Part shown: one piece after another, positions 14,282-22,070 of the stretch
Layout of the letters: each line of letters opens with the position of its first letter
How positions within the stretch are numbered: position 1 is the stretch's first letter
Virus record (IMG/VR): IMGVR_UViG_3300033143_006071
Span: 1 to 41,853 of that record
Direction: 5' to 3' (one strand)
DNA length: 41,853 nucleotides
DNA from: a virus
The notes under the pieces: generated by a model
What the model saw: the letters and a program-made list of their open reading frames with translations, nothing else
Told to the model about the DNA's origin: nothing
The model's database searches: none
Program-made: the position numbers and the translations under genes

Positions 14282-14432
14282 ACAAAGGCATAAAGTTACC
14301 ACTTTAGAGGTAATCTGTACTAAGTGTAAACACAAATTCTGGCTTAATCCAGATCATAAGCCTAAGCCCTATAAGTGCTATAGGTGTAAAGGACCCATAT
14401 TAATAATACTAAAAGGAGGAAAATATGTATAA
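14262..14432 (+). CDS. Zinc-ribbon peptide, 56 aa
   Basis: 56 residues from ATG 14262, seven bases after GGAGG, ending at TAA 14430-14432 that overlaps the next ATG. Cys-Thr-Lys-Cys-Lys-His and Cys-Tyr-Arg-Cys-Lys frame a basic zinc ribbon. It overlaps the previous gene by 20 bases. Probably binds nucleic acid. Confidence 0.65.
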   Translation: MTVLILKQRHKVTTLEVICTKCKHKFWLNPDHKPKPYKCYRCKGPILIILKGGKYV

Positions 14433-14811
14433 AGATCCGTTACATGTACCATACAAAGACCTTGAGATAAAATATAAGGATAGATCACTTATTTTAAATA
14501 AAAGTCTTATAGATAGTCAAAATTGCTGGTGTAATGTAAGTAATATAAAAGACCTACATCTGCTAAAGATGCAAATAATGGATTTCATGGATACTTGTGA
14601 AGATAACAAATGGCTCAGAAACTTAGGTGAGACCTTAAGGAGGCTTGAATTCGCTCTTCAAAGACTATGGGGCTTCCCTGAGGATAAGAACTACCATAGG
14701 TGGTGGTATCATTCTAAGTGTAGCTGTCCTAAGATGGATAATGATGATGCATACCCTACAGGATACTCCTATATATCAGGAGATTGTCCTTTACATGGGG
14801 GAGTAGCATGA
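14425..14811 (+). CDS. Conserved Cys/His-rich phage protein, 128 aa
   Basis: 128 residues, overlapping the preceding stop by 8 bases and with AGGAGG upstream. The C-terminal half is the recognisable part: FPEDKNYHRWWYHSKCSCPK, then Asn-Asp-Asp, then YISGDCPLHG. The conserved Cys and His residues suggest a structural zinc site. I have seen this tail in phage hypothetical proteins but know no function. Confidence 0.65.
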   Translation: MYKDPLHVPYKDLEIKYKDRSLILNKSLIDSQNCWCNVSNIKDLHLLKMQIMDFMDTCEDNKWLRNLGETLRRLEFALQRLWGFPEDKNYHRWWYHSKCSCPKMDNDDAYPTGYSYISGDCPLHGGVA

Positions 14812-15080
14812 AAGTAATATTGGAATTTAAAGGCTCACACCACTATGAACAAGACTACCGCAAAAGCGATATGTATTGTCCCTCTTGTGGAGAAAAAGAT
14901 ATATGGGAAAATGAGGGTCACGGGGACTATTATCTAGGGACAGACTATATATGTACAGCTTGTGAATCATCTCACGCGCTCGACCACTCTTCCAAGATAG
15001 AAACTGAGGCATACACGGCTGTCGTAAGGCAGCTAAAAAGTGGCATTGCTATAAAACCCTCAACTAGAACAGGTAATTAA
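14808..15080 (+). CDS. Zinc-ribbon protein, 90 aa
   Basis: 90 residues from ATG 14808 (ATGA overlap, GGGGAG upstream). Cys-Pro-Ser-Cys-Gly and Cys-Thr-Ala-Cys form a classical zinc ribbon at residues 24-55. One of several small zinc proteins in this operon segment. Confidence 0.7.
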   Translation: MKVILEFKGSHHYEQDYRKSDMYCPSCGEKDIWENEGHGDYYLGTDYICTACESSHALDHSSKIETEAYTAVVRQLKSGIAIKPSTRTGN

Positions 15081-15114
15081 CAAAGGGAATAACAACAATC
15101 ATAAGGAGATTAAT

Positions 15115-15504
15115 ATGAAAAAAAATAAAGAACAGGCTATGAGATTTAATACAGATAAGGCACCTATTTCTATGGTCCCTAGCTCTTTAATTAAAGAGAC
15201 CGCGAAAGTGATGGGATTTGGAGCAGCTAAATATGATAGAGACAATTGGAAAAAAGGTATGCCCTTTACTTCAGTATTTGACTCGCTTCAGAGGCACTTA
15301 CTTGCGTGGAATTCTGGAGAAGATTTTGACCCCGAGTCGGGATTAAGTCACTTAGCTCACGCTAGTTGTAATATTGCCTTCCTTATTGAATTCACTAAGA
15401 CCCGACCAGAGTTCGATGACAGACATATAGAGACAGTAGAGAGTCCTTTCTCCTCTAGAGAGTATAATTCTGAATGGGGACCAGGTTCCGAAGGAGTAGC
15501 GTAA
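15115..15504 (+). CDS. dATP/dGTP diphosphohydrolase-like protein
   Basis: 129 residues. The N-terminal 90 residues match the phage dATP/dGTP pyrophosphohydrolase family (DUF5664/MazG-like): MRFNTDKAPISMVP, GFGAAKYDRDNWKKG, LQRHLLAW with Glu-Asp, and GLSHLAHASCNIAFL. The enzymes convert purine dNTPs to dNMPs, altering pools during infection or supporting modified bases. Coupled by TAATG to the holin gene, an odd pairing that marks the end of the early operon. Confidence 0.8.
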   Translation: MKKNKEQAMRFNTDKAPISMVPSSLIKETAKVMGFGAAKYDRDNWKKGMPFTSVFDSLQRHLLAWNSGEDFDPESGLSHLAHASCNIAFLIEFTKTRPEFDDRHIETVESPFSSREYNSEWGPGSEGVA

Positions 15505-15896
15505 TGAGTTTATTTTCGTTTATTGGAGATATTTTTAAACCGGCTTCAGATATAATTGATGAGCTTCACTTTTCTGGAGAAGAAAAAGGTGAGGTCGCTA
15601 ATAAGAAAGCAGAACTTAAGAATAAGTTGGCTGAGATAGAGGCGAGGGTCTCACAGAAACTCATGGAGCTTCAGAGCCAGAGTATTGAGGCAAATGCTAA
15701 AGTCGCAATTGCAGAACAACAACATGGAAATTGGTTGAGCCGCAGCCATAGACCTATTACTAGTATACTACTGGTGACCATACTTATTTGTATGGGCTTT
15801 GAGATTATACCTTATAAAGAATTATTGATAAAGATATGTGGAGGTTTCCTCGGTGTGTATGGAATTGGGAGATCAGTTGAAAAAGCTAGAAAATAA
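15504..15896 (+). CDS. Holin, 3TM gene-transfer-agent type
   Basis: 130 residues from ATG 15504. An amphipathic N-terminus and an Ala/Glu/Lys coiled coil (residues 25-75) lead to WLSRSHRPITSILLV and a second hydrophobic segment ICGGFLGVYGIGRSVEK. That is the signature of the 3TM holin family found in GTAs and many proteobacterial phages. It would permeabilise the inner membrane so that the lysozyme at 19955-20584 can act. It lies on the opposite strand from that lysozyme, so the lysis genes are split between transcription units. Confidence 0.8.
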   Translation: MSLFSFIGDIFKPASDIIDELHFSGEEKGEVANKKAELKNKLAEIEARVSQKLMELQSQSIEANAKVAIAEQQHGNWLSRSHRPITSILLVTILICMGFEIIPYKELLIKICGGFLGVYGIGRSVEKARK

Positions 15897-16413
15897 ATCT
15901 GCTCATAACAGGATTGATTATATAGGACTTAAAAACAACAAGCTGGCAGCGATTCGGTTTGTTGATTCCAAGAATCATCGATTGAGGTGGTTATTTAGGT
16001 GCGCTTGTGGTACAGAGAAGGTAATACCTGCATATAGAGTTAAAAACGGAATAATAAAGTCATGTGGATGTATTAAGAGCGATAAAAAACCTGAATCTTT
16101 CGAGAAAAGGTTGTTCCACATATACAAACAAGGGGCTAAAAGAAGGGGTTATGCATGGGACCTGGGCTTTGATGAATTTATTGATCTAACTAAACAAGAT
16201 TGTTTTTATTGTGAAAAGCCTCCAACAGATTCCTATTCTTATTTAATAGAAGGGTACTCTAGATCCGTAAATGGAGTAGATAGGATTATTAACAAGGAAG
16301 GTTATTATGCAGGTAATGTAGTAGCCTGTTGCAAGGTATGTAATAAGATGAAAATGGATATGTCTATGAAAGATTTCTTAAATAAATGCAAAGAAATAGC
16401 ATATTGTCGCTAG
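15859..16413 (+). CDS. HNH endonuclease (2)
   Basis: 184 residues from ATG 15859; GTG 15838 and TTG 15877 (the latter with GGGAGA upstream) are alternatives. The N-terminus has a Cys-x-Cys ... Cys-x-Cys zinc motif (FRCACG, SCGCIK). The HNH core follows: CFYCEKPP, then Gly-Val-Asp-Arg-Ile and ACCKVCNKMK. It overlaps the holin end and finishes exactly against the oppositely oriented minus-strand gene. Confidence 0.8.
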   Translation: MELGDQLKKLENKSAHNRIDYIGLKNNKLAAIRFVDSKNHRLRWLFRCACGTEKVIPAYRVKNGIIKSCGCIKSDKKPESFEKRLFHIYKQGAKRRGYAWDLGFDEFIDLTKQDCFYCEKPPTDSYSYLIEGYSRSVNGVDRIINKEGYYAGNVVACCKVCNKMKMDMSMKDFLNKCKEIAYCR

Positions 16414-16661
16414 ATCTTACCTAACAGTTTCAAAATACCTGCAACTGCTAACAATATACTAGTAAATTTACCAAAGTCTATAAGAGCCTCTTTAATATAT
16501 TTCTTGGCTTTTATAGGCTCTTCTAATATTCCTATCCTTATAGCATTATCTTTATGTAAATCTTCTAAGAGGTTAGTCCTCTTAATATGCGTTTTTATGT
16601 CCTCTTCTGTACGGATCTGACTCTCTCTTATGACCTGTATCTCTTTCTTTATCTCTTCCAT
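16410..16661 (-). CDS. Coiled-coil protein with C-terminal membrane segment
   Basis: 83 residues. The first 60 form a charged coiled coil; residues about 63-80 (FTSILLAVAGILKLLG) form a single membrane span. The topology recalls XhlA-like or antiholin-type proteins that act with holins. It is the last gene of the minus-strand unit, directly opposite the holin region. Its stop shares the palindrome CTAG with the stop of the plus-strand HNH gene. Confidence 0.6.
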   Translation of the reverse strand: MEEIKKEIQVIRESQIRTEEDIKTHIKRTNLLEDLHKDNAIRIGILEEPIKAKKYIKEALIDFGKFTSILLAVAGILKLLGKI

Positions 16662-16699
16662 GTTCGTTCCCTTCAGTCACTCACGTTGCACTTCGTGCG

Positions 16700-18763
16700 T
16701 TAATAGCTAGGCTTGCTCTTATCTCTTTCTCTGTATTTTAAAAAGCGTTCAGGTTCTTGTTCTATTTGAGGAATAGTTCCACTTATCTGCAAAGCTTTCT
16801 TATGCTTAAGTTTCTGCTGTAGGCTTATATCCATAGAGTTAACTTCTCCAGTCAATTGTGCCTTCTCTTCTGCAGAATAGACCTTACCATCCCAGCCCTG
16901 CCCTTCAGCAATAAATTCTTTAGATCCAGGCAATTTAGAAACACCGTTCATAATGGCTCCAATTGTCGTATCATCATCTATATTAATGGCTTCTCGTAAC
17001 TGCTTAGCTAATTCAGGATTCTCGTCATCCAATATTGGAAGGATATAATCGCTTTTATTCTTAACATCTTCAGCAGTCCTAGCTACGGCACTTTCCATCA
17101 AAGTTATTCTAGATGCTACGGAATCTACTGCTAGTCTTAAATCATCACTAGATAGCGAAGCTGCTATCATAATTTTCTTAGCATACTCACTATTAGGGTT
17201 ACCAGCAAGGAAATTCCCTATCTTCTTAAACCCTACAGCTAATACTGCTGGGGTTTTGGGTGAGTTTAATACTTCATTGACTGCTAGAGATATCCCTGCT
17301 GCAGCTCCTCTTGAGGCACCTACTGTAGTAGATATTCCCCCCATTATAAGCCCTTTAGTAGCGATTGCATTTTTTAAATGTTCGTAAGGTCCACCAAAAG
17401 ATTTATTAGCAACATCATCTGACATCTCTTGAACAATGTCTAAAGTTCTCCATTTTCTATTTAGTACTTGAAAAGACTCTTTAGAAGAGATGCCACTTTT
17501 TTCTACATTATCAGAAATAATATCTGATAAGACTCCCAAATTCTCTCTAAGAGCTACTTCATCTGCACTTAGTCCTTCCCCTCCTTTTACAGCGTTTCTA
17601 GCCTTAGCACTTAAAGTATCTCCTAACTCAGTTTTTAACTTATGTAACTGTTTTAAGGTACGGTCTTTAAATACAGGAATATCTGCCATTTCATCTACTT
17701 TAGATACAATTTCTTCACCTAACTCCCCTTGTCGGGTAATAGTCTTCTCCCCTATCTTAGTACTCTTATTGTGACTAAAGAAATCCTTATGAATCTTTTG
17801 TCTTATTTTTAGCAGTACGCTTCGTTTGCCTTCAGACTCTACAGACTTAATAGCAGCGTCATCAACACCTAGTCCTAAGATTATCTGGTCGTAGATTTCC
17901 TCTCCCTTAAGAGGAGCACCATCAGCTTCTTGTAGTACATCACCGATCTGCTTACCTACTACTTTTTTAGCTTCCATAGTTCTAGATGCTGTTATATTAG
18001 GATCTTGAAAAGGACTCTTTAGTATAGGTTTGCCATCTAATGCTTTAGCATTAATAACATCATCAGCCATGGAAAGTACTGCGTCATTTTTAGTACCTGT
18101 TTTTGTTAAATATGTCTCTGCATGTTTATTGACCGCTTTTCTGGTCTTAGGGGTAATTGCTCCTGCAGCCTCTAGGGCTCCTTTCTTACCAGATTTAGAG
18201 AATACTTCCCCAAACTTACTAATACCTTTAGATATCCCTTTTCCTATTATTCCACCTCCGAAACCGATAGCTCCGCCAACCAAAAGGTCAGTAAAGTCCC
18301 TATCTTCACTTCTAGATAGACCAGAAGCAGCCCCAAACGCAGTAGCAGCTTTTAGACCGGCTCCCATAGGAAGTCCTACTCCCCCACCAATATCACCAAG
18401 AGTAAAGGCTACAGGATTCTCTCCTTCTGCCTCATTTAGATATTTATCCCATTCTGCTTTATTCTTATTATATCTCTCCCCGAAGTCTTCATTACTACTC
18501 TCAGCTACAGCCATTCCTGCAGACAGGGCGTCTTTTAAGAAGGGCACACCCTCTACAGATCCTGCAACCGCAGACTCCATAAAACCCATCTCCTCACCTT
18601 CTATGTTTTGTACGTCAAATCCTTCAGATTCTAGTTTCTCATCTACACTAAGTTCTTCTGCAGGCTCTTCTTGCGAGCCTTTTTGTAGATCTTGTTCATA
18701 CTGATCAAGCTCTTCTGGAGATAGTGATGATAACTCTTGTTCTAGTTCTTGTTCAGGTGTCAT
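16700..18763 (-). CDS. Large internal virion (ejection) protein, 687 aa
   Basis: 687 residues. Acidic N-terminus, then glycine-rich hydrophobic segments (residues about 110-180, with GGAIGFGGGIIGKGISKGIS), a long helical middle with Lys/Glu repeats, another Ala/Gly-rich segment (GGISTTVGASRGAAAG), and an acidic tail. No enzymatic motif. In podoviruses such proteins are packaged in the head and form the channel for DNA entry. Last of the ejection block; its ATG overlaps the stop of the preceding gene. Confidence 0.6.
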   Translation of the reverse strand: MTPEQELEQELSSLSPEELDQYEQDLQKGSQEEPAEELSVDEKLESEGFDVQNIEGEEMGFMESAVAGSVEGVPFLKDALSAGMAVAESSNEDFGERYNKNKAEWDKYLNEAEGENPVAFTLGDIGGGVGLPMGAGLKAATAFGAASGLSRSEDRDFTDLLVGGAIGFGGGIIGKGISKGISKFGEVFSKSGKKGALEAAGAITPKTRKAVNKHAETYLTKTGTKNDAVLSMADDVINAKALDGKPILKSPFQDPNITASRTMEAKKVVGKQIGDVLQEADGAPLKGEEIYDQIILGLGVDDAAIKSVESEGKRSVLLKIRQKIHKDFFSHNKSTKIGEKTITRQGELGEEIVSKVDEMADIPVFKDRTLKQLHKLKTELGDTLSAKARNAVKGGEGLSADEVALRENLGVLSDIISDNVEKSGISSKESFQVLNRKWRTLDIVQEMSDDVANKSFGGPYEHLKNAIATKGLIMGGISTTVGASRGAAAGISLAVNEVLNSPKTPAVLAVGFKKIGNFLAGNPNSEYAKKIMIAASLSSDDLRLAVDSVASRITLMESAVARTAEDVKNKSDYILPILDDENPELAKQLREAINIDDDTTIGAIMNGVSKLPGSKEFIAEGQGWDGKVYSAEEKAQLTGEVNSMDISLQQKLKHKKALQISGTIPQIEQEPERFLKYRERDKSKPSY

Positions 18764-19923
18764 TATTTATTCCTCCGTGCTTTAATTCTTTTAATCATAT
18801 CTAATTGAGACTGTACATTAATCCCTTTAATCTTTTTACCTTTTTTATATTTATTCTCAGCTTCTATAAGACCCTTAATAGTTCCTGCTTTAAGAGGCTG
18901 TCCAGAAGTGATAGATTTAGCAAATGCTAATTTATTTTCTCTAACAATTCTTTCAAATGTTTCTAATTTATCCTCAAATACAGAAGGACTATCATTAACA
19001 TCTGGTATAATTCCTTGGAGACGTTGAGCCTCTAATTCAGAAACTGCAGCTCCGGATATAGATTTAACATAAGCCGCCAAGGTGTTAGTTGTTTCTGCTT
19101 TTATCTTATTAAATCTTCTAGGTGCTGCACCTGCTAATTGAGCCAGACTTTGGACACGTCCTGCTAAAGGACCTGTATTTACTTTCTTCCGAAGCTCCTC
19201 AATTCTAGCAACAGATCCCAAAACCTTGTCCATGTCAGAGAACTGATCTACTTGTTTATCAGATAATTGCGCAGCTTTCTTTTTTGTCAGACCTAATTGA
19301 TCAGCACTTAAAGCTAATTTCTTACCCCTAAGTTTTAATCCTGGCTTACTAATCTCTGTAAATCTTCTCTCGTCCTGCTCTAGTTCCTGAGCTCTCAGTT
19401 TTAGAGACTCTTTCTGGAAAGCAGTTATTCCACCAGCCTTTCTAGTCCTATCTTTCTTAAGTTTTAATTCTTCTTTCTTTAACTGATGTTCTCTAAAAGA
19501 TGCACCTAAGGCACCTGCTGTTTCGCTCCCTGCAATAGCTCCTTCAGTACCTGCAATAGCACCCCCAATAGCCAAACCCCCTAATTGAGGTAAGAAGAAT
19601 GTAAAGGCTTCCATAAAATTATCTTTAACAGAGGGTGTACCCCCTTCGTTTCTTTTTAACTCATTTTTAGCAACAGCATCTACCAAAGAACTAGGGTCTG
19701 TGGACACTTTTTGTCTTACCCTATCTCCTTGAGATACAGAGAGCTTAGACTTTTTAACTTCGGTATCCAATATAGTAGCTACTTTTTCTGTCTGAGAAGG
19801 CTCTAAAACTCTTCTTGGTATTTCTGACTGTTCAAAAGGATCTCTAACCCCTCCTGGTCTTTTTATAGAAGGACCGCCACTAAAGTTAATCTCTTCTTCT
19901 TTTTCTTTTCTACCAAAACCCAT
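18763..19923 (-). CDS. Internal virion (ejection) protein, 386 aa
   Basis: 386 residues. A charged N-terminal tail, one glycine-rich hydrophobic segment (FFLPQLGGLAIGGAIAG), a Lys/Glu coiled coil (residues 145-230), and a C-terminal module with AYVKSISGAAVSELEAQRL and a Pro-containing acidic loop. This last module is familiar from several phage internal or injected proteins. Coupled to the 687-residue protein. Confidence 0.6.
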   Translation of the reverse strand: MGFGRKEKEEEINFSGGPSIKRPGGVRDPFEQSEIPRRVLEPSQTEKVATILDTEVKKSKLSVSQGDRVRQKVSTDPSSLVDAVAKNELKRNEGGTPSVKDNFMEAFTFFLPQLGGLAIGGAIAGTEGAIAGSETAGALGASFREHQLKKEELKLKKDRTRKAGGITAFQKESLKLRAQELEQDERRFTEISKPGLKLRGKKLALSADQLGLTKKKAAQLSDKQVDQFSDMDKVLGSVARIEELRKKVNTGPLAGRVQSLAQLAGAAPRRFNKIKAETTNTLAAYVKSISGAAVSELEAQRLQGIIPDVNDSPSVFEDKLETFERIVRENKLAFAKSITSGQPLKAGTIKGLIEAENKYKKGKKIKGINVQSQLDMIKRIKARRNK

Positions 19924-19954
19924 TTTAATCCCTCTTTAAGAATAGACTTCGTCA

Positions 19955-20584
19955 TTACCTTTTCAGGAATAGACTTATTTCTTTATTTCTTCTATTAACT
20001 AAACCTCTTAGTACTTTACCTTTTGAGGTAATTATACTAGCCCACCTTCTTATAATTTCTTTCCTACTCTTACCTCTTAAAACATATCTTAAGACCCCTG
20101 GTCCTGCGTTATATCCTAAAGATATCATGGCTGCACCTTGCCATTTATTGTATTTACTAAAGTCAACTATTGAGACTGCTAGTAAAAAGGCTTCCTCAGC
20201 CATTATCTGCATTCTTGCAACATCTAACGGCAAATCTGCTGTATATATGCCATAAGATAGAAACTTGCCACTCTTAAACTCATTTTTACTTAATCTATGA
20301 CCATAACCAATTGTAGGGTATCCTTTGACCTTAGACCCTTTAATAATTGTTTTGCCTGTAGCATCATCATAAACCTTACTTCTAAATCCTTCTTCACTGA
20401 TTATTAATTCTCTGGCAATATTAAATGCCGATGTCCTCTGGTTTAATTCCAAGGGACTTAGCTCGCTGCTTTCTAAGTTTCCGCATAGTAGCAGCCCTAT
20501 TAAGCTTCCTACTCTCAAGAAATTTCTTGAGTTTACTATCTGATTTTTTAACAGAAGTAATTTCTTCTTCAACATTTCTAACAT
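19955..20584 (-). CDS. Lysozyme (GH24, T4-lysozyme type) with signal anchor
   Basis: 209 residues. Catalytic Glu65 (ISEEGF) is nine residues before Asp74 (VYDDATGK), as in T4 lysozyme (Glu11/Asp20), and the TIGYGH motif follows at 91-96 after a short insertion. It hydrolyses the peptidoglycan glycan backbone. Residues 1-35 have a Lys-rich head and a hydrophobic run (SLIGLLLCG), as in signal-arrest-release or signal-peptide endolysins; no later ATG precedes Glu65. The first 164 bases overlap a 65-residue frame. The sequence also could serve as a virion-bound muralytic enzyme because it lies among ejection genes. Confidence 0.85.
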   Translation of the reverse strand: MLEMLKKKLLLLKNQIVNSRNFLRVGSLIGLLLCGNLESSELSPLELNQRTSAFNIARELIISEEGFRSKVYDDATGKTIIKGSKVKGYPTIGYGHRLSKNEFKSGKFLSYGIYTADLPLDVARMQIMAEEAFLLAVSIVDFSKYNKWQGAAMISLGYNAGPGVLRYVLRGKSRKEIIRRWASIITSKGKVLRGLVNRRNKEISLFLKR

Positions 20585-20618
20585 TCTGACTCTCCAAGTC
20601 CTTTCTTCTCTGGCTCAT
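20421..20618 (-). CDS. Basic 65-residue protein overlapping lysozyme start
   Basis: 65 residues in a different frame, starting 34 bases before the lysozyme ATG. It is hydrophilic, strongly basic (RKLRKQRAKSLG) and helical. The frame covers both the end of the GNAT-like gene and the lysozyme signal region, so one stretch would code for two proteins. It may be a small virion protein; or the overlap may be chance. Confidence 0.4.
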   Translation of the reverse strand: MSQRRKDLESQNVRNVEEEITSVKKSDSKLKKFLESRKLNRAATMRKLRKQRAKSLGIKPEDIGI

Positions 20619-20952
20619 TTTTTACCTCTTTATATAAATATATCTTATCTTCTTCTTCAAACTCAGCCTCTAATAGGAGGTATCCTCCTCCATTTACCAG
20701 AGCTAAAAATGCCTCTCTTGAGCCTTTAGCTTTAGTATCAATATTACATAACATTAAGGTAGGTTTCTCCTTCCTAATGAGTAATCTTTCGTACTCCTGA
20801 CCTTTACCTTCTCTTCTTTTACTTTCTGTAACAAACAAGGTATGAACAAAAATAGTGTCATTAGTAAGCTTATTGTAAGAGATGTAGCCAAAATCGTCAT
20901 AAATTATTTCCCTGTCATATTTTTCTTTTATATATTCTGCGTAAATCTTCAT
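20578..20952 (-). CDS. GNAT-like protein, 124 aa
   Basis: 124 residues. The order of elements (first strand-helix, YISYNKL strand, then FVHTLFVTESKRREGKGQEYERLL) resembles the acetyl-CoA-binding beta4-alpha3 part of GNAT acetyltransferases (Arg-x-x-Gly-x-Gly is relaxed to Arg-Arg-Glu-Gly-Lys-Gly). The C-terminus has a LEAEFEEED strand. Similar small proteins are found between tail genes in some podoviruses. Enzymatic activity is unproven. Confidence 0.55.
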   Translation of the reverse strand: MKIYAEYIKEKYDREIIYDDFGYISYNKLTNDTIFVHTLFVTESKRREGKGQEYERLLIRKEKPTLMLCNIDTKAKGSREAFLALVNGGGYLLLEAEFEEEDKIYLYKEVKNEPEKKGLGESEC

Positions 20953-20987
20953 ACCTCTCCCTACTTATTGCACGCTTTAAGTGCGCC

Positions 20988-21755
20988 TTACTTACCACCA
21001 CTGGACGCGCCTGCTCTCGATGCAGCTGCAGCCTCTTGTGCTTTAGCCTGCACTTTAGCCGTTCTTTCACTAACCCCCATTTGGGCAAAACCTAGACCAG
21101 ATGATAAAACAATATTCTTTTCTGCTGCTGCTTGTCCTAAGTCAAATGTTTTCATCTCACCTAATCTTGAGGAAAAGTCTGCTAGTCCTGTTCTTTTAAT
21201 TTGTTCTGATTTAAGAAATAGATCGCGCTCCCCCTGAGCTCTCTCAGAGGCTCCAGCAAGTTCTACATCTAATAACTGTCTCCCTGCAGTAGCTCCTCTA
21301 ACACCGGACTTAGCTTGTAGGGCTTGAATTCTTCTAGAAGCCGTCTGAGTAGATCGTCCAATACCTTCTGACATTCTCTGTCTTTCTGCAGCTACCTCTT
21401 CTCTAGATAATCCTTTTTCACTAATATCTTTAAAACGACCTAAAGTCTCTTGTACGTCAACATCTTCGCTAAGTCTACCTAAACCTTCCTCTCCTAAAAC
21501 CTGCTCTCCAAACTTAGCGCCTCTTTCTATATCAGCCCCTCTATTAAAAGAATCGACTTTAGTCTGAGCCTTAGCTAGTTCATCACCGGACATAAACTGT
21601 CTTTTAGATATCTTGGTGCTTAGCTCTGCAGCTTTCTCTCTATCTTCAGGAGAAACTATACTTGTACTAGTTTTTTTAGTAGCTAATCTTTTAGATTTGG
21701 CTGCTGCGGCTTTTTGGGCTGCTGCTGATAAAGGTGCTGCTGTTGTTTCTGCCAT
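20988..21755 (-). CDS. Ala-rich internal virion protein, 255 aa
   Basis: 255 residues, strongly Ala/Glu/Arg/Gln-rich and predicted helical almost throughout, with a disordered Ala/Lys start. No membrane segment and no catalytic motif. By position between the small beta protein and the lysozyme it is a third candidate ejection protein (gp14- or gp7-like by location only). Confidence 0.55.
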   Translation of the reverse strand: MAETTAAPLSAAAQKAAAAKSKRLATKKTSTSIVSPEDREKAAELSTKISKRQFMSGDELAKAQTKVDSFNRGADIERGAKFGEQVLGEEGLGRLSEDVDVQETLGRFKDISEKGLSREEVAAERQRMSEGIGRSTQTASRRIQALQAKSGVRGATAGRQLLDVELAGASERAQGERDLFLKSEQIKRTGLADFSSRLGEMKTFDLGQAAAEKNIVLSSGLGFAQMGVSERTAKVQAKAQEAAAASRAGASSGGK

Positions 21756-21759
21756 TTTA

Positions 21760-22068
21760 TTACCTCATGAAAGTTACTGTGACTGTAGCTGAATTAGTAC
21801 TGTCGTGGTTCTTTAAATATAAATAGTTATCGTCCCATTCAGTAGATCCAGCAGTAACCAGAGCATTGCCTATTTGATGTACTATCATATACTTAGTGGG
21901 CTTTATTGTCAATGTATTTCTAATCTTTTCCTCTGTATTAGCAGATATAGTAGTAGTGTATTCAAAAGAGGTAAAATTATCTCCAAATGTGAGGTCTCTT
22001 AAACCTGTAGCTAACTCTTTAATAAGAGGTGCTATTTTTTTAAATGTCTCTATTCTAAACTTAGCCAT
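21760..22068 (-). CDS. Small neck/tail-associated beta protein, 102 aa
   Basis: 102 residues with a helical start (FKKIAPLIKELATGL), LTFGDNFTSFEYTTTI and a long beta region ending in VTVTFMR. The pattern recurs in a small phage family placed next to tail-hub genes. Probably a virion component; exact role unknown. Confidence 0.65.
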   Translation of the reverse strand: MAKFRIETFKKIAPLIKELATGLRDLTFGDNFTSFEYTTTISANTEEKIRNTLTIKPTKYMIVHQIGNALVTAGSTEWDDNYLYLKNHDSTNSATVTVTFMR

Positions 22069-22070
22069 AA

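Noticed and set aside
6274-15504. 2-aminoadenine (Z) genome pathway.
   Set aside because: MazG-type enzymes and a PolA-type polymerase alone are not diagnostic, and no PurZ or DatZ gene is in the window.
3709-16413. T7-like classification with its own RNA polymerase.
   Set aside because: No single-subunit RNA polymerase gene or repeated phage promoter of that type was found; the promoters seen are sigma70-like.
17490-18704. Long plus-strand frames within 17.5-18.7 kb (and similar ones at 27006-27473, 29104-29463).
   Set aside because: Antisense shadows of Ala/Gly/Ser-rich structural genes; such codon content keeps the opposite strand open.
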